Source: Caldifarciminota bacterium UBA5631
Lineage (GTDB): Bacteria; Hydrothermota; Hydrothermia; UBA1063
Direction: 5' to 3'
DNA length: 55,452 nt
NCBI GenBank assembly: GCA_002421425.1
Contig: DIJZ01000014.1
Coordinates: 56,893 to 112,344, forward strand
Position numbers and translations under genes: made by a program. Below, one piece after another: positions 33,434-42,308 of the stretch; within the stretch, counting starts at the first letter, position 1, and each line of letters starts with the position of its first letter. The notes under the pieces were generated by a model. It had not been told where the DNA came from and did no database searches. It saw only the letters and a program-made list of their open reading frames with translations.

Positions 33434-36400
33434 ATGAATGGATTAATTTGCATTGTGTTCTTTGCTTTTCTGTCTGGTCAGCCTGTGAAGTGGGCCCTTG
33501 GGCCCTCTCTTTCGCCGGACGCTGAATACATTGCTTTCTCGTATCACGGTGACATCTGGGTTGCTCCAACATCTGGTGGACTTGGACTTAGGTTGACTTC
33601 TTCTCCGGGTATTGATGTCATGCCGGTGTGGTCACCTGATGGGAAGTGGATTGTATTCTCATCCAATGAGAGTGGAAGCTCTGAGCTTTATATAATCCCT
33701 TCCGACGGAAGTGGGCCTCCTCGACGCCTTACGTATCACCCTGCGGGAGAATATCCGCTTTCTTTCAGTTTGGATTCAAAAAGTATTTATTTTACCTCGT
33801 CTATGTATGATTTTAGAGGGGGTGTGTACAAAATTTCCATATATGGTGGGAATCCAGAGAAGGTTTTTGATTTCGAAGTGAACAACATTTCAGCCATTGA
33901 TACCTTAAAATTCGCTATAGAAAGGGGAAATGAGACCTGGTACAGAAGAGGCTATAGAGGGCCTGCTGCTAGTGAGTTGTGGATATATGATAGTAGAACA
34001 AATTCGCTGGAAAGGCTTACTAATAATGATCTCAGGGATTCTCGACCAATGTATTCGAAGTCAAAAGGGAAGTTATATTTTCTGTCCAACAGGTCAGGCA
34101 ATAATGTGACGAATCTATACTCAATGGACTCCACGGGGAATGATATCAGGCAGCTCACAAGCTTCACTGAGGAAGTGAATTGGGCGTCTATTTCCAGCGA
34201 TGGTAGAAAAATAGTACTGGAATCCCTGGGTGAGCTGTATATGTATGATACTGAAAAGGATCTGATTCTGAAACCCGAAATCAGGGTAGTGGATGATTTT
34301 GACCCAGGAAAGGAGATTGTATTTGATCTTGAAGGAAATGTGACAGATTTTGCTCTTTCACCAAGAGGTGACGAATTAGCTTTTGTGGCACTCGGTGACG
34401 TGTTTGTTATGTGTCTTGACACCGCATCAATAAAATATGGAGAAATAGTGAGAATCACAAAGACACCCGAACCTGAAGCAAATCTTACCTGGGCACCCGA
34501 CGGCACGTCTCTATACTATAGTTCCCTTAGAGATGGAAACTACAACATTTATAAATCGTCTCCAGGGTCTTCGGAGAGGTTGTACAAGGAGCATTTTATA
34601 ATTGAGGAGCTGATTGTTTCGGATGCAGGGACTGACGTAAAACCTCAGGTGTCGCCTGACGGCAGAAAGCTAGCGTTCATTAAGGACAGAGGAAAACTTT
34701 TTGTAAAGGATTTGAAGAGTGGTGAGGTTTTTAGAATTGGAGCTCATAATGATGTGCTTTGGTTTTCCTGGTCACCTGACTCCCGTTGGATTGCGTACAG
34801 CAGGACAGAAATAGGACCCAGGGAAGACATTTATCTTGTGCAGGCAAAACGTGGTGTGGTGCCCGTCAATATATCAAATCATCCGAACGATGATTACAAG
34901 CCTGAGTGGACCAGGGATGGAAAGCGCATCTTTTTTGCATCCCGAAACTATGAAGGTGATTGGTGGATTAAGTATGCATTTCTGAGTGACGAAACGTATA
35001 GAAATCGTGAAGAGTTTTTAAAAGAAGTAAAAGAAACTAATGCTCTTAAGGATTCCCTGCGCATAGATTTTCATGGACTCAGGGAAAGAACCATCACTGT
35101 ATACCGATTTAGAGCATATTATAACTATTACACAATTTCTCCAAATGGTCTTTATATAGCAGTGCAGGCTGAGGACCTAAATGGAAATGACCTCTGGGTA
35201 GTTGACCACGAGGGGAAGAATCCTCGAAGAATTACGACTTCAAGTATGAAACCAAAAAAGATTGAGTTTTCCAGTGACGGTAAATTCCTTGCATTTCTCA
35301 CGGAAGATGGCAGGATATATACGGCTCAGGTTGAAGGTAGTGGATTTCGCGAGTTGCACTTGAAAGGGAAAATATCCTTAGGTTACAGATTCCTTTATTC
35401 GAGCCTGATGCTTGAGGGCTGGTGGCTTATAAGGGACGGCTTTTATGACGAAAAAATGCATGGAACAGACTGGGAAAAAATGCTAAGCAAGTATAGAGAG
35501 TTCATTCCTTTTGTTAAAACATATCCGGAATTCAATAATCTCGTGTCAAGAATGCTGGGTGAGTTGAATGCTTCTCACCTTGGTATCTGGCAGGAAAGGG
35601 AAGAAGGGGAGAAATTTGGTGACCTTGGAATCATAATCGATGAAACATACTCTGGAGGCGTCAGAATAAAGGCTGTTATTAAGAATTCTCCAGCCTTTTA
35701 CGCCGGTCTTAATCCGGGTGATATCATTAAAGCGGTGGAAGACGTGGAAGTTTCTGATACTATTCAATTTGGATATTATTTAAGAGACCGGGAGAACAAG
35801 GAAACTTACATTACTTTCTTGAAGGGTTCACCAAAGGGTAGAATACAAAAAATCCTTGTAAAGCCAGCATCTTACTGGAGCATCAGGTACCTTATTTATG
35901 AATCGTGGGTTGAGGGTAATCGAAAGTATGTTGATAGTGTCAGTTCAGGTAATTTTGCATACATTCACGTTCGAGGGATGGGCGATCAGAACTATCTTGA
36001 ATTCGAGAAAGACATTTACGAAAACAGGGATAAGAAAGGGCTGATTCTTGATATCCGGTATAATGGGGGAGGACATATCCATGATGAACTTCTCAATTTC
36101 CTCAGAAGGACTCACTATCTTGTGGAAAGGGAGCGGGACGGACTTCCTGAATTCAATTCTTTGTTCCGCTGGGACAGGCCTGTGGTATTAGTGATAAATC
36201 AGTTCTGTTTTTCAGATGCTGAGATATTCCCTGCAGGATTCAGGAACCTTAATCTCGGTAGAATTGTCGGAGTTCCTACTTTTGGCGGAGTAATCGGGAC
36301 AAATGATTTTACTTTGTTTGATGGAAAAACGGTGTTTAGGCAGCCCAGTGAAGGATGGTTTTATGACACTCTGGGACGGAGTCTTGAAAACACACCTGTT

Positions 36401-36505
36401 GAACCAGACGAATACGTCGAAGATAGTGTCTTTGAAGACAATTACCCCGCAAGTACCCAATTACGAAGGGCAATAGAAGTCCTGCAGAAGATATTGAAAG
36501 ATTAG
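33434..36505 (+). CDS. Tricorn-like protease with TolB-type beta-propeller
   Basis: The 1023-residue protein has a signal peptide (MNGLICIVFFAFLSGQP), two beta-propeller regions of TolB/WD40-like repeats (about 20-330 and 330-640; WSPDGKWIVFSS, SPDSRWIAYS), a C1 domain, a PDZ domain (about 730-810) and a C-terminal S41 peptidase domain. The active-site block FCFSDAEIFPAGF and GVPTFGGVIGTND match Tricorn, with Ser near 930. Tricorn trims peptides from proteolysis; this one is predicted to be exported, so it would act in the periplasm or outside. It has its own -10 element and ends 5 nt from the convergent nucleotidyltransferase gene. Confidence 0.92.
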   Translation: MNGLICIVFFAFLSGQPVKWALGPSLSPDAEYIAFSYHGDIWVAPTSGGLGLRLTSSPGIDVMPVWSPDGKWIVFSSNESGSSELYIIPSDGSGPPRRLTYHPAGEYPLSFSLDSKSIYFTSSMYDFRGGVYKISIYGGNPEKVFDFEVNNISAIDTLKFAIERGNETWYRRGYRGPAASELWIYDSRTNSLERLTNNDLRDSRPMYSKSKGKLYFLSNRSGNNVTNLYSMDSTGNDIRQLTSFTEEVNWASISSDGRKIVLESLGELYMYDTEKDLILKPEIRVVDDFDPGKEIVFDLEGNVTDFALSPRGDELAFVALGDVFVMCLDTASIKYGEIVRITKTPEPEANLTWAPDGTSLYYSSLRDGNYNIYKSSPGSSERLYKEHFIIEELIVSDAGTDVKPQVSPDGRKLAFIKDRGKLFVKDLKSGEVFRIGAHNDVLWFSWSPDSRWIAYSRTEIGPREDIYLVQAKRGVVPVNISNHPNDDYKPEWTRDGKRIFFASRNYEGDWWIKYAFLSDETYRNREEFLKEVKETNALKDSLRIDFHGLRERTITVYRFRAYYNYYTISPNGLYIAVQAEDLNGNDLWVVDHEGKNPRRITTSSMKPKKIEFSSDGKFLAFLTEDGRIYTAQVEGSGFRELHLKGKISLGYRFLYSSLMLEGWWLIRDGFYDEKMHGTDWEKMLSKYREFIPFVKTYPEFNNLVSRMLGELNASHLGIWQEREEGEKFGDLGIIIDETYSGGVRIKAVIKNSPAFYAGLNPGDIIKAVEDVEVSDTIQFGYYLRDRENKETYITFLKGSPKGRIQKILVKPASYWSIRYLIYESWVEGNRKYVDSVSSGNFAYIHVRGMGDQNYLEFEKDIYENRDKKGLILDIRYNGGGHIHDELLNFLRRTHYLVERERDGLPEFNSLFRWDRPVVLVINQFCFSDAEIFPAGFRNLNLGRIVGVPTFGGVIGTNDFTLFDGKTVFRQPSEGWFYDTLGRSLENTPVEPDEYVEDSVFEDNYPASTQLRRAIEVLQKILKD

Positions 36506-36510
36506 AAAGA

Positions 36511-37488
36511 TTAACTTTCTACCATTTCTGAAGAATCACCAAGATTCACGACTTTTGCAGAACCCTTTAAGTAAGAATCTTTGCCTATAATTGAGGAAGT
36601 TAGTATGATGTTTTCTACTTCAGCGTACTCGTTTATAATGGAGTTCTGGATTATAGAATTGAATATCTTTGCTCCACGTCCTATGGAGACGTATGGCCCA
36701 ACAAGGCTGTTGCTAATTTCAGCCTCTTCATCAATATAGCAAGGTGGGATTATAAGAGCGTTAGGGAAAACTTTCTTTGTGCTATGTTTGTGGAGGAGGT
36801 ACTTGTTCGTAGCCAGAAGGGATTCCACCGTTCCACAGTCATACCAGTCCTCAATAAAGACGGCCTTTGGGTGGTAGTTTCCGTTTAGCATGTGTTGAAT
36901 TGCATCGGTCAGCTGAAACTCACCTTTTGTTCTTATATCCTGACTGATGATGTAGTCCAGGGCATCTCGAAGCAGGTGTGAATTCCTGAAGTAATATATG
37001 CCTGAGATCGCTAGATTGGAAACGAAGTGATTTGGCTTTTCAATCACCTGTACCACGTAACCGTCCTGATCTATCACAGCTACTCCATATCGAGAGGGGT
37101 TGTCCACTTCCTTGACTCCGATGAAATCGTGTTTGAAATCCTCCTCATTGAGGACTATGTCTATTATGGTGTCTCCAAGCACGATCAGGAGCTCCGAATT
37201 AGAGGCCACGTCAAGCCCAACTCTAATTGCATGCCCCAATCCCAAGGGCTTTTCCTGTACTACATAGCTGGACATTATCTGCGGATATCCTTCTTGAACT
37301 GCCTTGAAGATATTCTCGCCATCGGGAGGGATTACAAGAACGAGTTCCTCAGGTTTGTATGGCATTATCCGATCAATGATGTGAAAAAGGATGGGTTTTC
37401 CGGCAACGGTGATTAATGGCTTAGGAGTGGTTAAAGTGTGCGGTTTCAAGCGGGTTCCTCTGCCTCCGACAGGTATTAGTGCTTTCAT
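36511..37488 (-). CDS. Sugar-1-phosphate nucleotidyltransferase (RmlA/GlmU-like)
   Basis: The 325-residue enzyme makes an NDP-sugar. It has the nucleotide loop PVGGRGTRLKPHTLTTPKPL (about 6-25), the metal-binding LGDTI (about 98-102), EKPNHF and a C-terminal part (about 250-325) with hexapeptide-like repeats (ISNSLVGPYVSIGRGAKI). It resembles glucose-1-phosphate thymidylyl- or uridylyltransferases. It overlaps the phosphosugar isomerase by 4 nt, which gives a short route from hexose phosphate to NDP-sugar. Confidence 0.88.
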   Translation of the reverse strand: MKALIPVGGRGTRLKPHTLTTPKPLITVAGKPILFHIIDRIMPYKPEELVLVIPPDGENIFKAVQEGYPQIMSSYVVQEKPLGLGHAIRVGLDVASNSELLIVLGDTIIDIVLNEEDFKHDFIGVKEVDNPSRYGVAVIDQDGYVVQVIEKPNHFVSNLAISGIYYFRNSHLLRDALDYIISQDIRTKGEFQLTDAIQHMLNGNYHPKAVFIEDWYDCGTVESLLATNKYLLHKHSTKKVFPNALIIPPCYIDEEAEISNSLVGPYVSIGRGAKIFNSIIQNSIINEYAEVENIILTSSIIGKDSYLKGSAKVVNLGDSSEMVES

Positions 37489-38471
37489 TGCGTTAATCTC
37501 CTTTTTAGCTCTGTAATTCTTGGAATTGCGATGGGGTCTTCTTTGTAAAATTTTGCCAGAAAATAGCTTACGTAGTCGCCGAGGTAAACAAAATAAAGGG
37601 TCCGTTCCACAAAATTGCTTCCTTCCGGAGCAACAAAAGTATAACCCTGGATGCTCTCTTGAATCAGGTCTTTTGTGATCTCGTACCTCAGCTTTATTCT
37701 GGGGTTTTCATTGGGGTCTACCAGGAACAAAACCCACAAATCTTCGCAGCGCATTCTTGGGTTCTTGATGCCGTTAATCTCATTGTGATTCATTTCTGGA
37801 AACTCCATCGTGTGACAAAATGCTTTTGCGTTCTCGTTAATCTGGGCTTTCCAGCGGAGAGCAACAGGAAGAATCTTTGAAGAGGTATAAATAACCGGGA
37901 TTCTGTGGTAGAATTTTGTAGCGATGTCCACAGCAATAGAGTCTTCTTTTTCAAATATCGGCCGCAATTCACTAAGAAAATCGGGTAATTTCTCGTAGTT
38001 TGCAATGGTTTCCTCAGGAATTATATTCAGTTTCTTGAACATCAAAATTACTGTAGTAAGAAGGTATCCCAGAGCGGCCCTCGGTGGGTATCCTTCCGGG
38101 ATTTTTACGCACGGAATTCGAAAACGTTCAGCCATTTCCATCAGCTTACCACCGCTTGAAATGGCAAAGAGGCTAAGTCCCTTTTTTCGGGCGTCTTCGA
38201 AAGCCGCAAGAGTCTCTTCAGTATTTCCAGAGTAGCTAGAAGCGATAAGTAGATCCCTTTGCCCGGCATATGGAGGGAGATAATAGTCTCGAATTACCTC
38301 TACCGGAATGGTGAGGTCAGGCACTAACATTTTTGCAATGTCTCCCGCAATGGCTGAACCACCCATTCCACATATAAAAATCCTCTCGGGTTTCTTGATT
38401 TCTGAAATTTCATATCCCAAAGCTTCCCTGATCTGATCAGGCAGGCTTCGGATCAGTTCCAGCATGTCCAT
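37485..38471 (-). CDS. Bifunctional phosphoglucose/phosphomannose isomerase
   Basis: The 328-residue protein has a SIS domain with ICGMGGSAIAGDIA and SYSGNTEETL, the phosphosugar-binding residues, and the C-terminal PGI/PMI domain with MNHNEI, where the Glu and a late His serve catalysis. It interconverts glucose-, fructose- and mannose-phosphate. The best start is ATG at 38471 (MDMLELIRSLPDQ), with GAGG 9 nt upstream; this overlaps lpxB by 35 nt. The frame is open up to 38519, but that start has no support. Confidence 0.9.
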   Translation of the reverse strand: MDMLELIRSLPDQIREALGYEISEIKKPERIFICGMGGSAIAGDIAKMLVPDLTIPVEVIRDYYLPPYAGQRDLLIASSYSGNTEETLAAFEDARKKGLSLFAISSGGKLMEMAERFRIPCVKIPEGYPPRAALGYLLTTVILMFKKLNIIPEETIANYEKLPDFLSELRPIFEKEDSIAVDIATKFYHRIPVIYTSSKILPVALRWKAQINENAKAFCHTMEFPEMNHNEINGIKNPRMRCEDLWVLFLVDPNENPRIKLRYEITKDLIQESIQGYTFVAPEGSNFVERTLYFVYLGDYVSYFLAKFYKEDPIAIPRITELKRRLTQ

Positions 38472-39555
38472 TTCTGATAACCTCCTCGAAAATAATTCTG
38501 GCAGCGTTGTTTGCTGCACCGGGTTTCAAAACTTCTTTCAATTTCTTTAGCTTCTCAACAGTAGCAAAATAGAGTGTCTCATCCTCGAGAAAATCAAGAA
38601 TCTTATCTCTGATGAGGTTTTCATCAATTTTTTGAACGAATTCGGGGACTACTTCCTCACCGAGAATAAGATTTACAAGACTTATATTACGAATCCTGGC
38701 AAGGATTTTCCCAATGATGTAGGTTAGCTGGGACGTTTTGTAGATAACGATCATCGGTTTTTCAAATAGCGCGGTTTCAAGGGTGGCAGTGCCTGAGGCC
38801 ACTATCAACACATCGGAGATACTCATGATGGAGTATTGGGATCCGTCATATACCAGCACGTTTTCCATAGGGGTCATCTGAAAATCGGTTTTCTGAGAAA
38901 TGACAAAGAATAGGTCGTTTCTCCGTCTATTCAGTTTTCGAATAATGTTTTCAAGGTATGGTAAAAGTGATTTCACCTCGTGCTCCCTAGAGCCCGGTAG
39001 AATTCCTATAATCTTTTTACCGGCTGGGACGCTAATTCTTGTGAGAGTCGCCTTTTCTGTGAGATATCTGTCATATACTGGACTTCCGCAGAAGTAGACG
39101 TCTATTCCCAGGGATTTATAAAAATCTTTTTCGAAAGGAATAATTGATATCAGCAAGTCGAAATTTTCTTTTAGCTGTTTTGCGCGCCATCTCCCCCAGG
39201 CCCAGACTTGAGGAAGGATGTAATATATGTTTTTCTTTCCTAATTTGTGCGTTTTCTTTGCCAGTCTCAGGTTGAATCCAGGATAATCTACAAAAATGCA
39301 GAAATCAGCGTCGGACGCATATCTGTAAGCTAATTGCAGTTGCTGGTTCACTCTGGGAATACTTTTCAACGCCTCAAAAAATCCGATGATTCCCATCTCA
39401 TTTACATCGAGTACGACATCCACACCCTCATTCCTGAGGAAATCTCCTCCAATACCTTGAAATGTCGCCTCGGGAAAAAAATTCTTTAGCTCCCTTACAA
39501 GGGCAGAAGCATGCATATCACCTGAGACTTCTCCGCAGGACACAAAAAATTTCAT
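38437..39555 (-). CDS. lpxB: Lipid-A-disaccharide synthase
   Basis: The 372-residue glycosyltransferase joins UDP-diacylglucosamine and lipid X in lipid A synthesis. It shows VSCGEVSGDMHASALVREL at the start, VDYPGFNLRLAK (about 90-101), YYILPQVWAWGRWRAK and LPGSREHEV (about 190-198). The start at 39555 is fixed by the family N-terminus; the longer frame to 39594 runs into the -35 box. It heads the operon lpxB-PGI/PMI-nucleotidyltransferase. Confidence 0.95.
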   Translation of the reverse strand: MKFFVSCGEVSGDMHASALVRELKNFFPEATFQGIGGDFLRNEGVDVVLDVNEMGIIGFFEALKSIPRVNQQLQLAYRYASDADFCIFVDYPGFNLRLAKKTHKLGKKNIYYILPQVWAWGRWRAKQLKENFDLLISIIPFEKDFYKSLGIDVYFCGSPVYDRYLTEKATLTRISVPAGKKIIGILPGSREHEVKSLLPYLENIIRKLNRRRNDLFFVISQKTDFQMTPMENVLVYDGSQYSIMSISDVLIVASGTATLETALFEKPMIVIYKTSQLTYIIGKILARIRNISLVNLILGEEVVPEFVQKIDENLIRDKILDFLEDETLYFATVEKLKKLKEVLKPGAANNAARIIFEEVIRNGHAGTDPKPA

Positions 39556-39565
39556 AATATTTCGA

Positions 39566-39594
39566 AGTATAAGGAAGAACAGCCCATTATTCAA
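39566..39594 (-). promoter_or_regulatory. Promoter of lpxB
   Basis: On the minus strand TTGAAT, 17 nt spacer, TATACT, with 10 nt left to the ATG; the leader would be about 4 nt. It faces away from the tRNA-Ala promoter. Confidence 0.65.
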
Positions 39595-39615
39595 ACGAAA
39601 CGACGATAGTATTGG

Positions 39616-39644
39616 TTGTTATTTCTCCATCGTTCCAATATAAT
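39616..39644 (+). promoter_or_regulatory. Promoter of tRNA-Ala
   Basis: TTGTTA, 17 nt spacer, perfect TATAAT, ending 14 nt before the tRNA. Confidence 0.7.
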
Positions 39645-39658
39645 TTTACAATCATTAT

Positions 39659-39731
39659 GGGGCTGTAGCTCAGATGGGAGAGCGGTACGTTCGCAACGTA
39701 CAGGCCAGGGGTTCGAGTCCCCTCAGCTCCA
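39659..39731 (+). tRNA. tRNA-Ala (anticodon CGC)
   Basis: The acceptor stem GGGGCTG pairs with CAGCTCC, including the G3-U70 pair that marks alanine tRNA; the discriminator is A. The anticodon stem GTACG/CGTAC encloses TTCGCAA, giving CGC. CCA is not encoded. The tRNA ends 7 nt before the stop codon of the convergent radical SAM gene, without a visible terminator. Confidence 0.95.
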
Positions 39732-39738
39732 GTCTTAC

Positions 39739-40680
39739 TTAGAAATGCGGTGAGTTATAATATTTCCCTTGATAAGTGTTGTATTTATTTAACAGCTCTT
39801 CGATTTTCTGCGTACCAAGGAATCTGTTTGATGTCCATGAAGGTGCAATTAAGCCGCTTGTAGCGAATCCGTGAAGTCTGTGAACAATAATATCTGGACG
39901 CAGATTTTCCAGAAACCTCACTGCAATATGAGCATAATCTTCGACGTCTTCGTATACTTTCGCCTTCCCTTCCCGATAGAGGTTTGCAAGAACGGTGTTT
40001 TCCACAACATATAAATGATGCATTTTCACGCCATGAACCCCGAGTTCTGAGATCATTCTCGCATTCATAATGATTTCTGTGTCTGTCTCATCAGGTAACC
40101 CCAGAATCATATGAGCTAGAATATTTATGTGCGGGCGTAGCTTTGCTCGCCTTATTGCGTCTATGTTTTGCTGCACTCCATGGCCCCTATTGAGTCTTCG
40201 AAGTGTTTCCTCTTTCATTGTTTGAATTCCCAACTCCAGCCAGACGTATTTTTGAACGGCGATTTTTTCGATGAGGTCAAGAATTTCATCAGGGACAAGG
40301 TCTGGTCTCGTTGAAATTGCAATACCCACCACATCGGGGAACTTTTGGACAGAGTAATATAGTGTTTCAAGTGTCTCGGGAGGTGCATAGGTATTGGAGA
40401 AGGCCTGGAAATAGGCAATGAATTTCTTTGCCCCGGTCGTTTTCGAAATGATTTCCATCCCACTTCTAAGCTGTTCCTCAACTGGTGTTTTGGGATTAAC
40501 ATAACCAGCCCTTGAACCTCCGGCATCGCAAAAGATGCATCCGCCCGTTCCAAGAGTTCCATCTCTGTTTGGGCAGGTAAAGCCTGCATCGAGAGAGACG
40601 CGGTGCACCCTTTCACCGAATAGCCTGCGCAAATGGACACCAAAACTGTTATATCGCTTTCCACCCCATTCTTCAAGCAT
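39739..40680 (-). CDS. TIGR01212/YhcC family radical SAM protein
   Basis: The 313-residue protein has the unusual N-terminal cluster motif of this group, SLDAGFTCPNRDGTLGTGG followed by CIFC, which supplies the three cysteines of the radical SAM 4Fe-4S cluster, and the family's ISTRPDLVPDEIL and HMILGLPDET. It belongs with YhcC proteins, whose reaction is not established to my knowledge. The start overlaps the DUF429 gene by 8 nt. Confidence 0.88.
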   Translation of the reverse strand: MLEEWGGKRYNSFGVHLRRLFGERVHRVSLDAGFTCPNRDGTLGTGGCIFCDAGGSRAGYVNPKTPVEEQLRSGMEIISKTTGAKKFIAYFQAFSNTYAPPETLETLYYSVQKFPDVVGIAISTRPDLVPDEILDLIEKIAVQKYVWLELGIQTMKEETLRRLNRGHGVQQNIDAIRRAKLRPHINILAHMILGLPDETDTEIIMNARMISELGVHGVKMHHLYVVENTVLANLYREGKAKVYEDVEDYAHIAVRFLENLRPDIIVHRLHGFATSGLIAPSWTSNRFLGTQKIEELLNKYNTYQGKYYNSPHF

Positions 40681-41302
40681 CTCTTCCTCTCATTGGCACG
40701 AATAAGCAGTACCCGCTTTTTACGAATTTTGTGAAAACTCCGAACTCTCGTGTTTCTGTAAAATAGGGGAGAGTGCATAGAAGGGCGTCAATTTCATGAG
40801 TATTTTTGAGTAAGTTTAGATTCATAAATCCAAATTCTTTCAGCAAATTCTTCCAATTTTTCAAGAACTGTTTTTTGCTCTTTATTCCAAATACCACCAT
40901 AGCGTTTCCAAAGGCGTATACTTCAAAGAGGCTTGGTTCGTTAAAATTGCCGCAGTATTTGCAGCCTCTGGACTCCAGGAAGCTCCGGACAAGAAATCCT
41001 GTATATGGAAGATATCTCTGTCTGAGGATTTTTTTGTTAAATGGAAGAATTGGATAGCCCCGACTCATAAATGCCCTGTCACAACTCCTGAATTTTTCTC
41101 GGGTATTCAGATGAAGTGGGGCGTCAATAAATATGTTATGGAGTATCTTTCTATGTGAATCCAATGTATTTTCAAGCTGTTCCAAGTTATAAAATGAAAA
41201 CGTGGTTTGAATTGAAAGATCTTCGGAAACCATAACGCCAAAGGATTTTCGGCCAACCTTCCACGCCAGATCAATGCCGATTATGATTTTATCTGTAGAC
41301 AA
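40673..41302 (-). CDS. DUF429 family protein, RNase-H-like fold
   Basis: The 209-residue protein has the DUF429 pattern: IIIGIDLAWK near the N-terminus, FIDAPLHL, then REKFRSCDRAFMSRGYPILP, and HEIDALLCTL near the C-terminus. The spaced acidic residues fit a predicted RNase-H-like nuclease, but no activity is known to me. The start is TTG at 41302, overlapping the upstream gene by 14 nt; no strong ribosome-binding site is seen, so translation probably depends on coupling. Confidence 0.75.
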   Translation of the reverse strand: MSTDKIIIGIDLAWKVGRKSFGVMVSEDLSIQTTFSFYNLEQLENTLDSHRKILHNIFIDAPLHLNTREKFRSCDRAFMSRGYPILPFNKKILRQRYLPYTGFLVRSFLESRGCKYCGNFNEPSLFEVYAFGNAMVVFGIKSKKQFLKNWKNLLKEFGFMNLNLLKNTHEIDALLCTLPYFTETREFGVFTKFVKSGYCLFVPMRGRDA

Positions 41303-42308
41303 AGACTGCTCTCTTCTCCCTCACGTATTCACCAGCTTTTATAACTATTATATACATTCCCTGCGGAACATAAGTGGAACTCAAATTTTTTAGATCCCAG
41401 GCAAAGGAATAAATCCTGTCTGGCTCCGCATTCTGCATTGAAAAACGTTTTACCAGTTCCCCACGTTCTGTGTAAACTGCAACGTCCAGGCTGGTGTAAT
41501 CAGTAACTGATAATTCAATATTAATAATCTCTCCTATCTTTGCGCTTCTCTGGGAAAGATCAAAGCGGGAGATTTTCAATATCTTTTCCTCAGTGAATAA
41601 GGTGTCGGTTACTTCCACGGGTCTTACATTTTCATCGGGGACGCCATCCGTATTTGAATCAAGAATTATTTCTACAATTCTCCTGATAGCTGAGGCTTGA
41701 AAAGGCCTTACCCAAGGATTGTCAGGAGCTGACTCAACTCCTCCTTCATTGTCCGATCCTGCGATTACTGAAACTGCTTTAATTTTAGCCCCTTCTGGAA
41801 TACCGTCAGGGAAAAGGGAGGAAAATGACAATGCCACTTCGATTCCACCCGAGTCGCCAGATACTGCACGGTTCTGCACCAGGACCCCTGGAAATGGCCT
41901 GGTATTCATTCGATTATTTATTATTTCTCCTGTAATTTCACGAACGCCACCAGTACCGAGATCTGCATTCCAGAGAGCTATAATGATATCTGCATTCATT
42001 CCAAAAAACTGAAAGTTTCTCGGGTACCAGTTTAGATTATTTATATCGTGAACTCCTTTTCCAATTCCACGGTCGAGAAGAATAAGTAGGGCCTTGTTTT
42101 GTAACTTGTAACTGGCTCCAACATAAAGGTAGTTTGCATCCCAGGTCATATATATTCCATATATTTCGTTTCCAGTAACGGCACAATCATTGGGAGCATC
42201 AGGAATTACAAGCTCATCAGAAGTCCAGTCCTGAAGGTTTCCATCAACCTGAATTGTGTGATACGTGGTAGAGCTAACCAAAATTAGCAGTGCTAATAAG
42301 GTTGACAT
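41289..42308 (-). CDS. Secreted protein with CBM9/DOMON-like and FlgD-like domains
   Basis: The 339-residue protein has a short signal peptide and an N-terminal beta-sandwich (about 18-215) with VDGNLQDWTSDELV and MTWDANYLYVGASY, a pattern seen in carbohydrate-binding CBM9/DOMON-like modules. The C-terminal part (about 255-339; VAVYTERGELVKRFSM, VPQGMYIIVIKAG) resembles FlgD-type Ig domains. It probably binds sugars or acts in the envelope. It is coupled by TAATG to the solute-binding lipoprotein upstream. Confidence 0.7.
   Translation of the reverse strand: MSTLLALLILVSSTTYHTIQVDGNLQDWTSDELVIPDAPNDCAVTGNEIYGIYMTWDANYLYVGASYKLQNKALLILLDRGIGKGVHDINNLNWYPRNFQFFGMNADIIIALWNADLGTGGVREITGEIINNRMNTRPFPGVLVQNRAVSGDSGGIEVALSFSSLFPDGIPEGAKIKAVSVIAGSDNEGGVESAPDNPWVRPFQASAIRRIVEIILDSNTDGVPDENVRPVEVTDTLFTEEKILKISRFDLSQRSAKIGEIINIELSVTDYTSLDVAVYTERGELVKRFSMQNAEPDRIYSFAWDLKNLSSTYVPQGMYIIVIKAGEYVREKRAVFVYR

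Noticed and set aside
39556..39594. Longer lpxB frame.
   Set aside because: It would put the start codon inside the -35 box; MKFFVSCGEVSGD is the family start.
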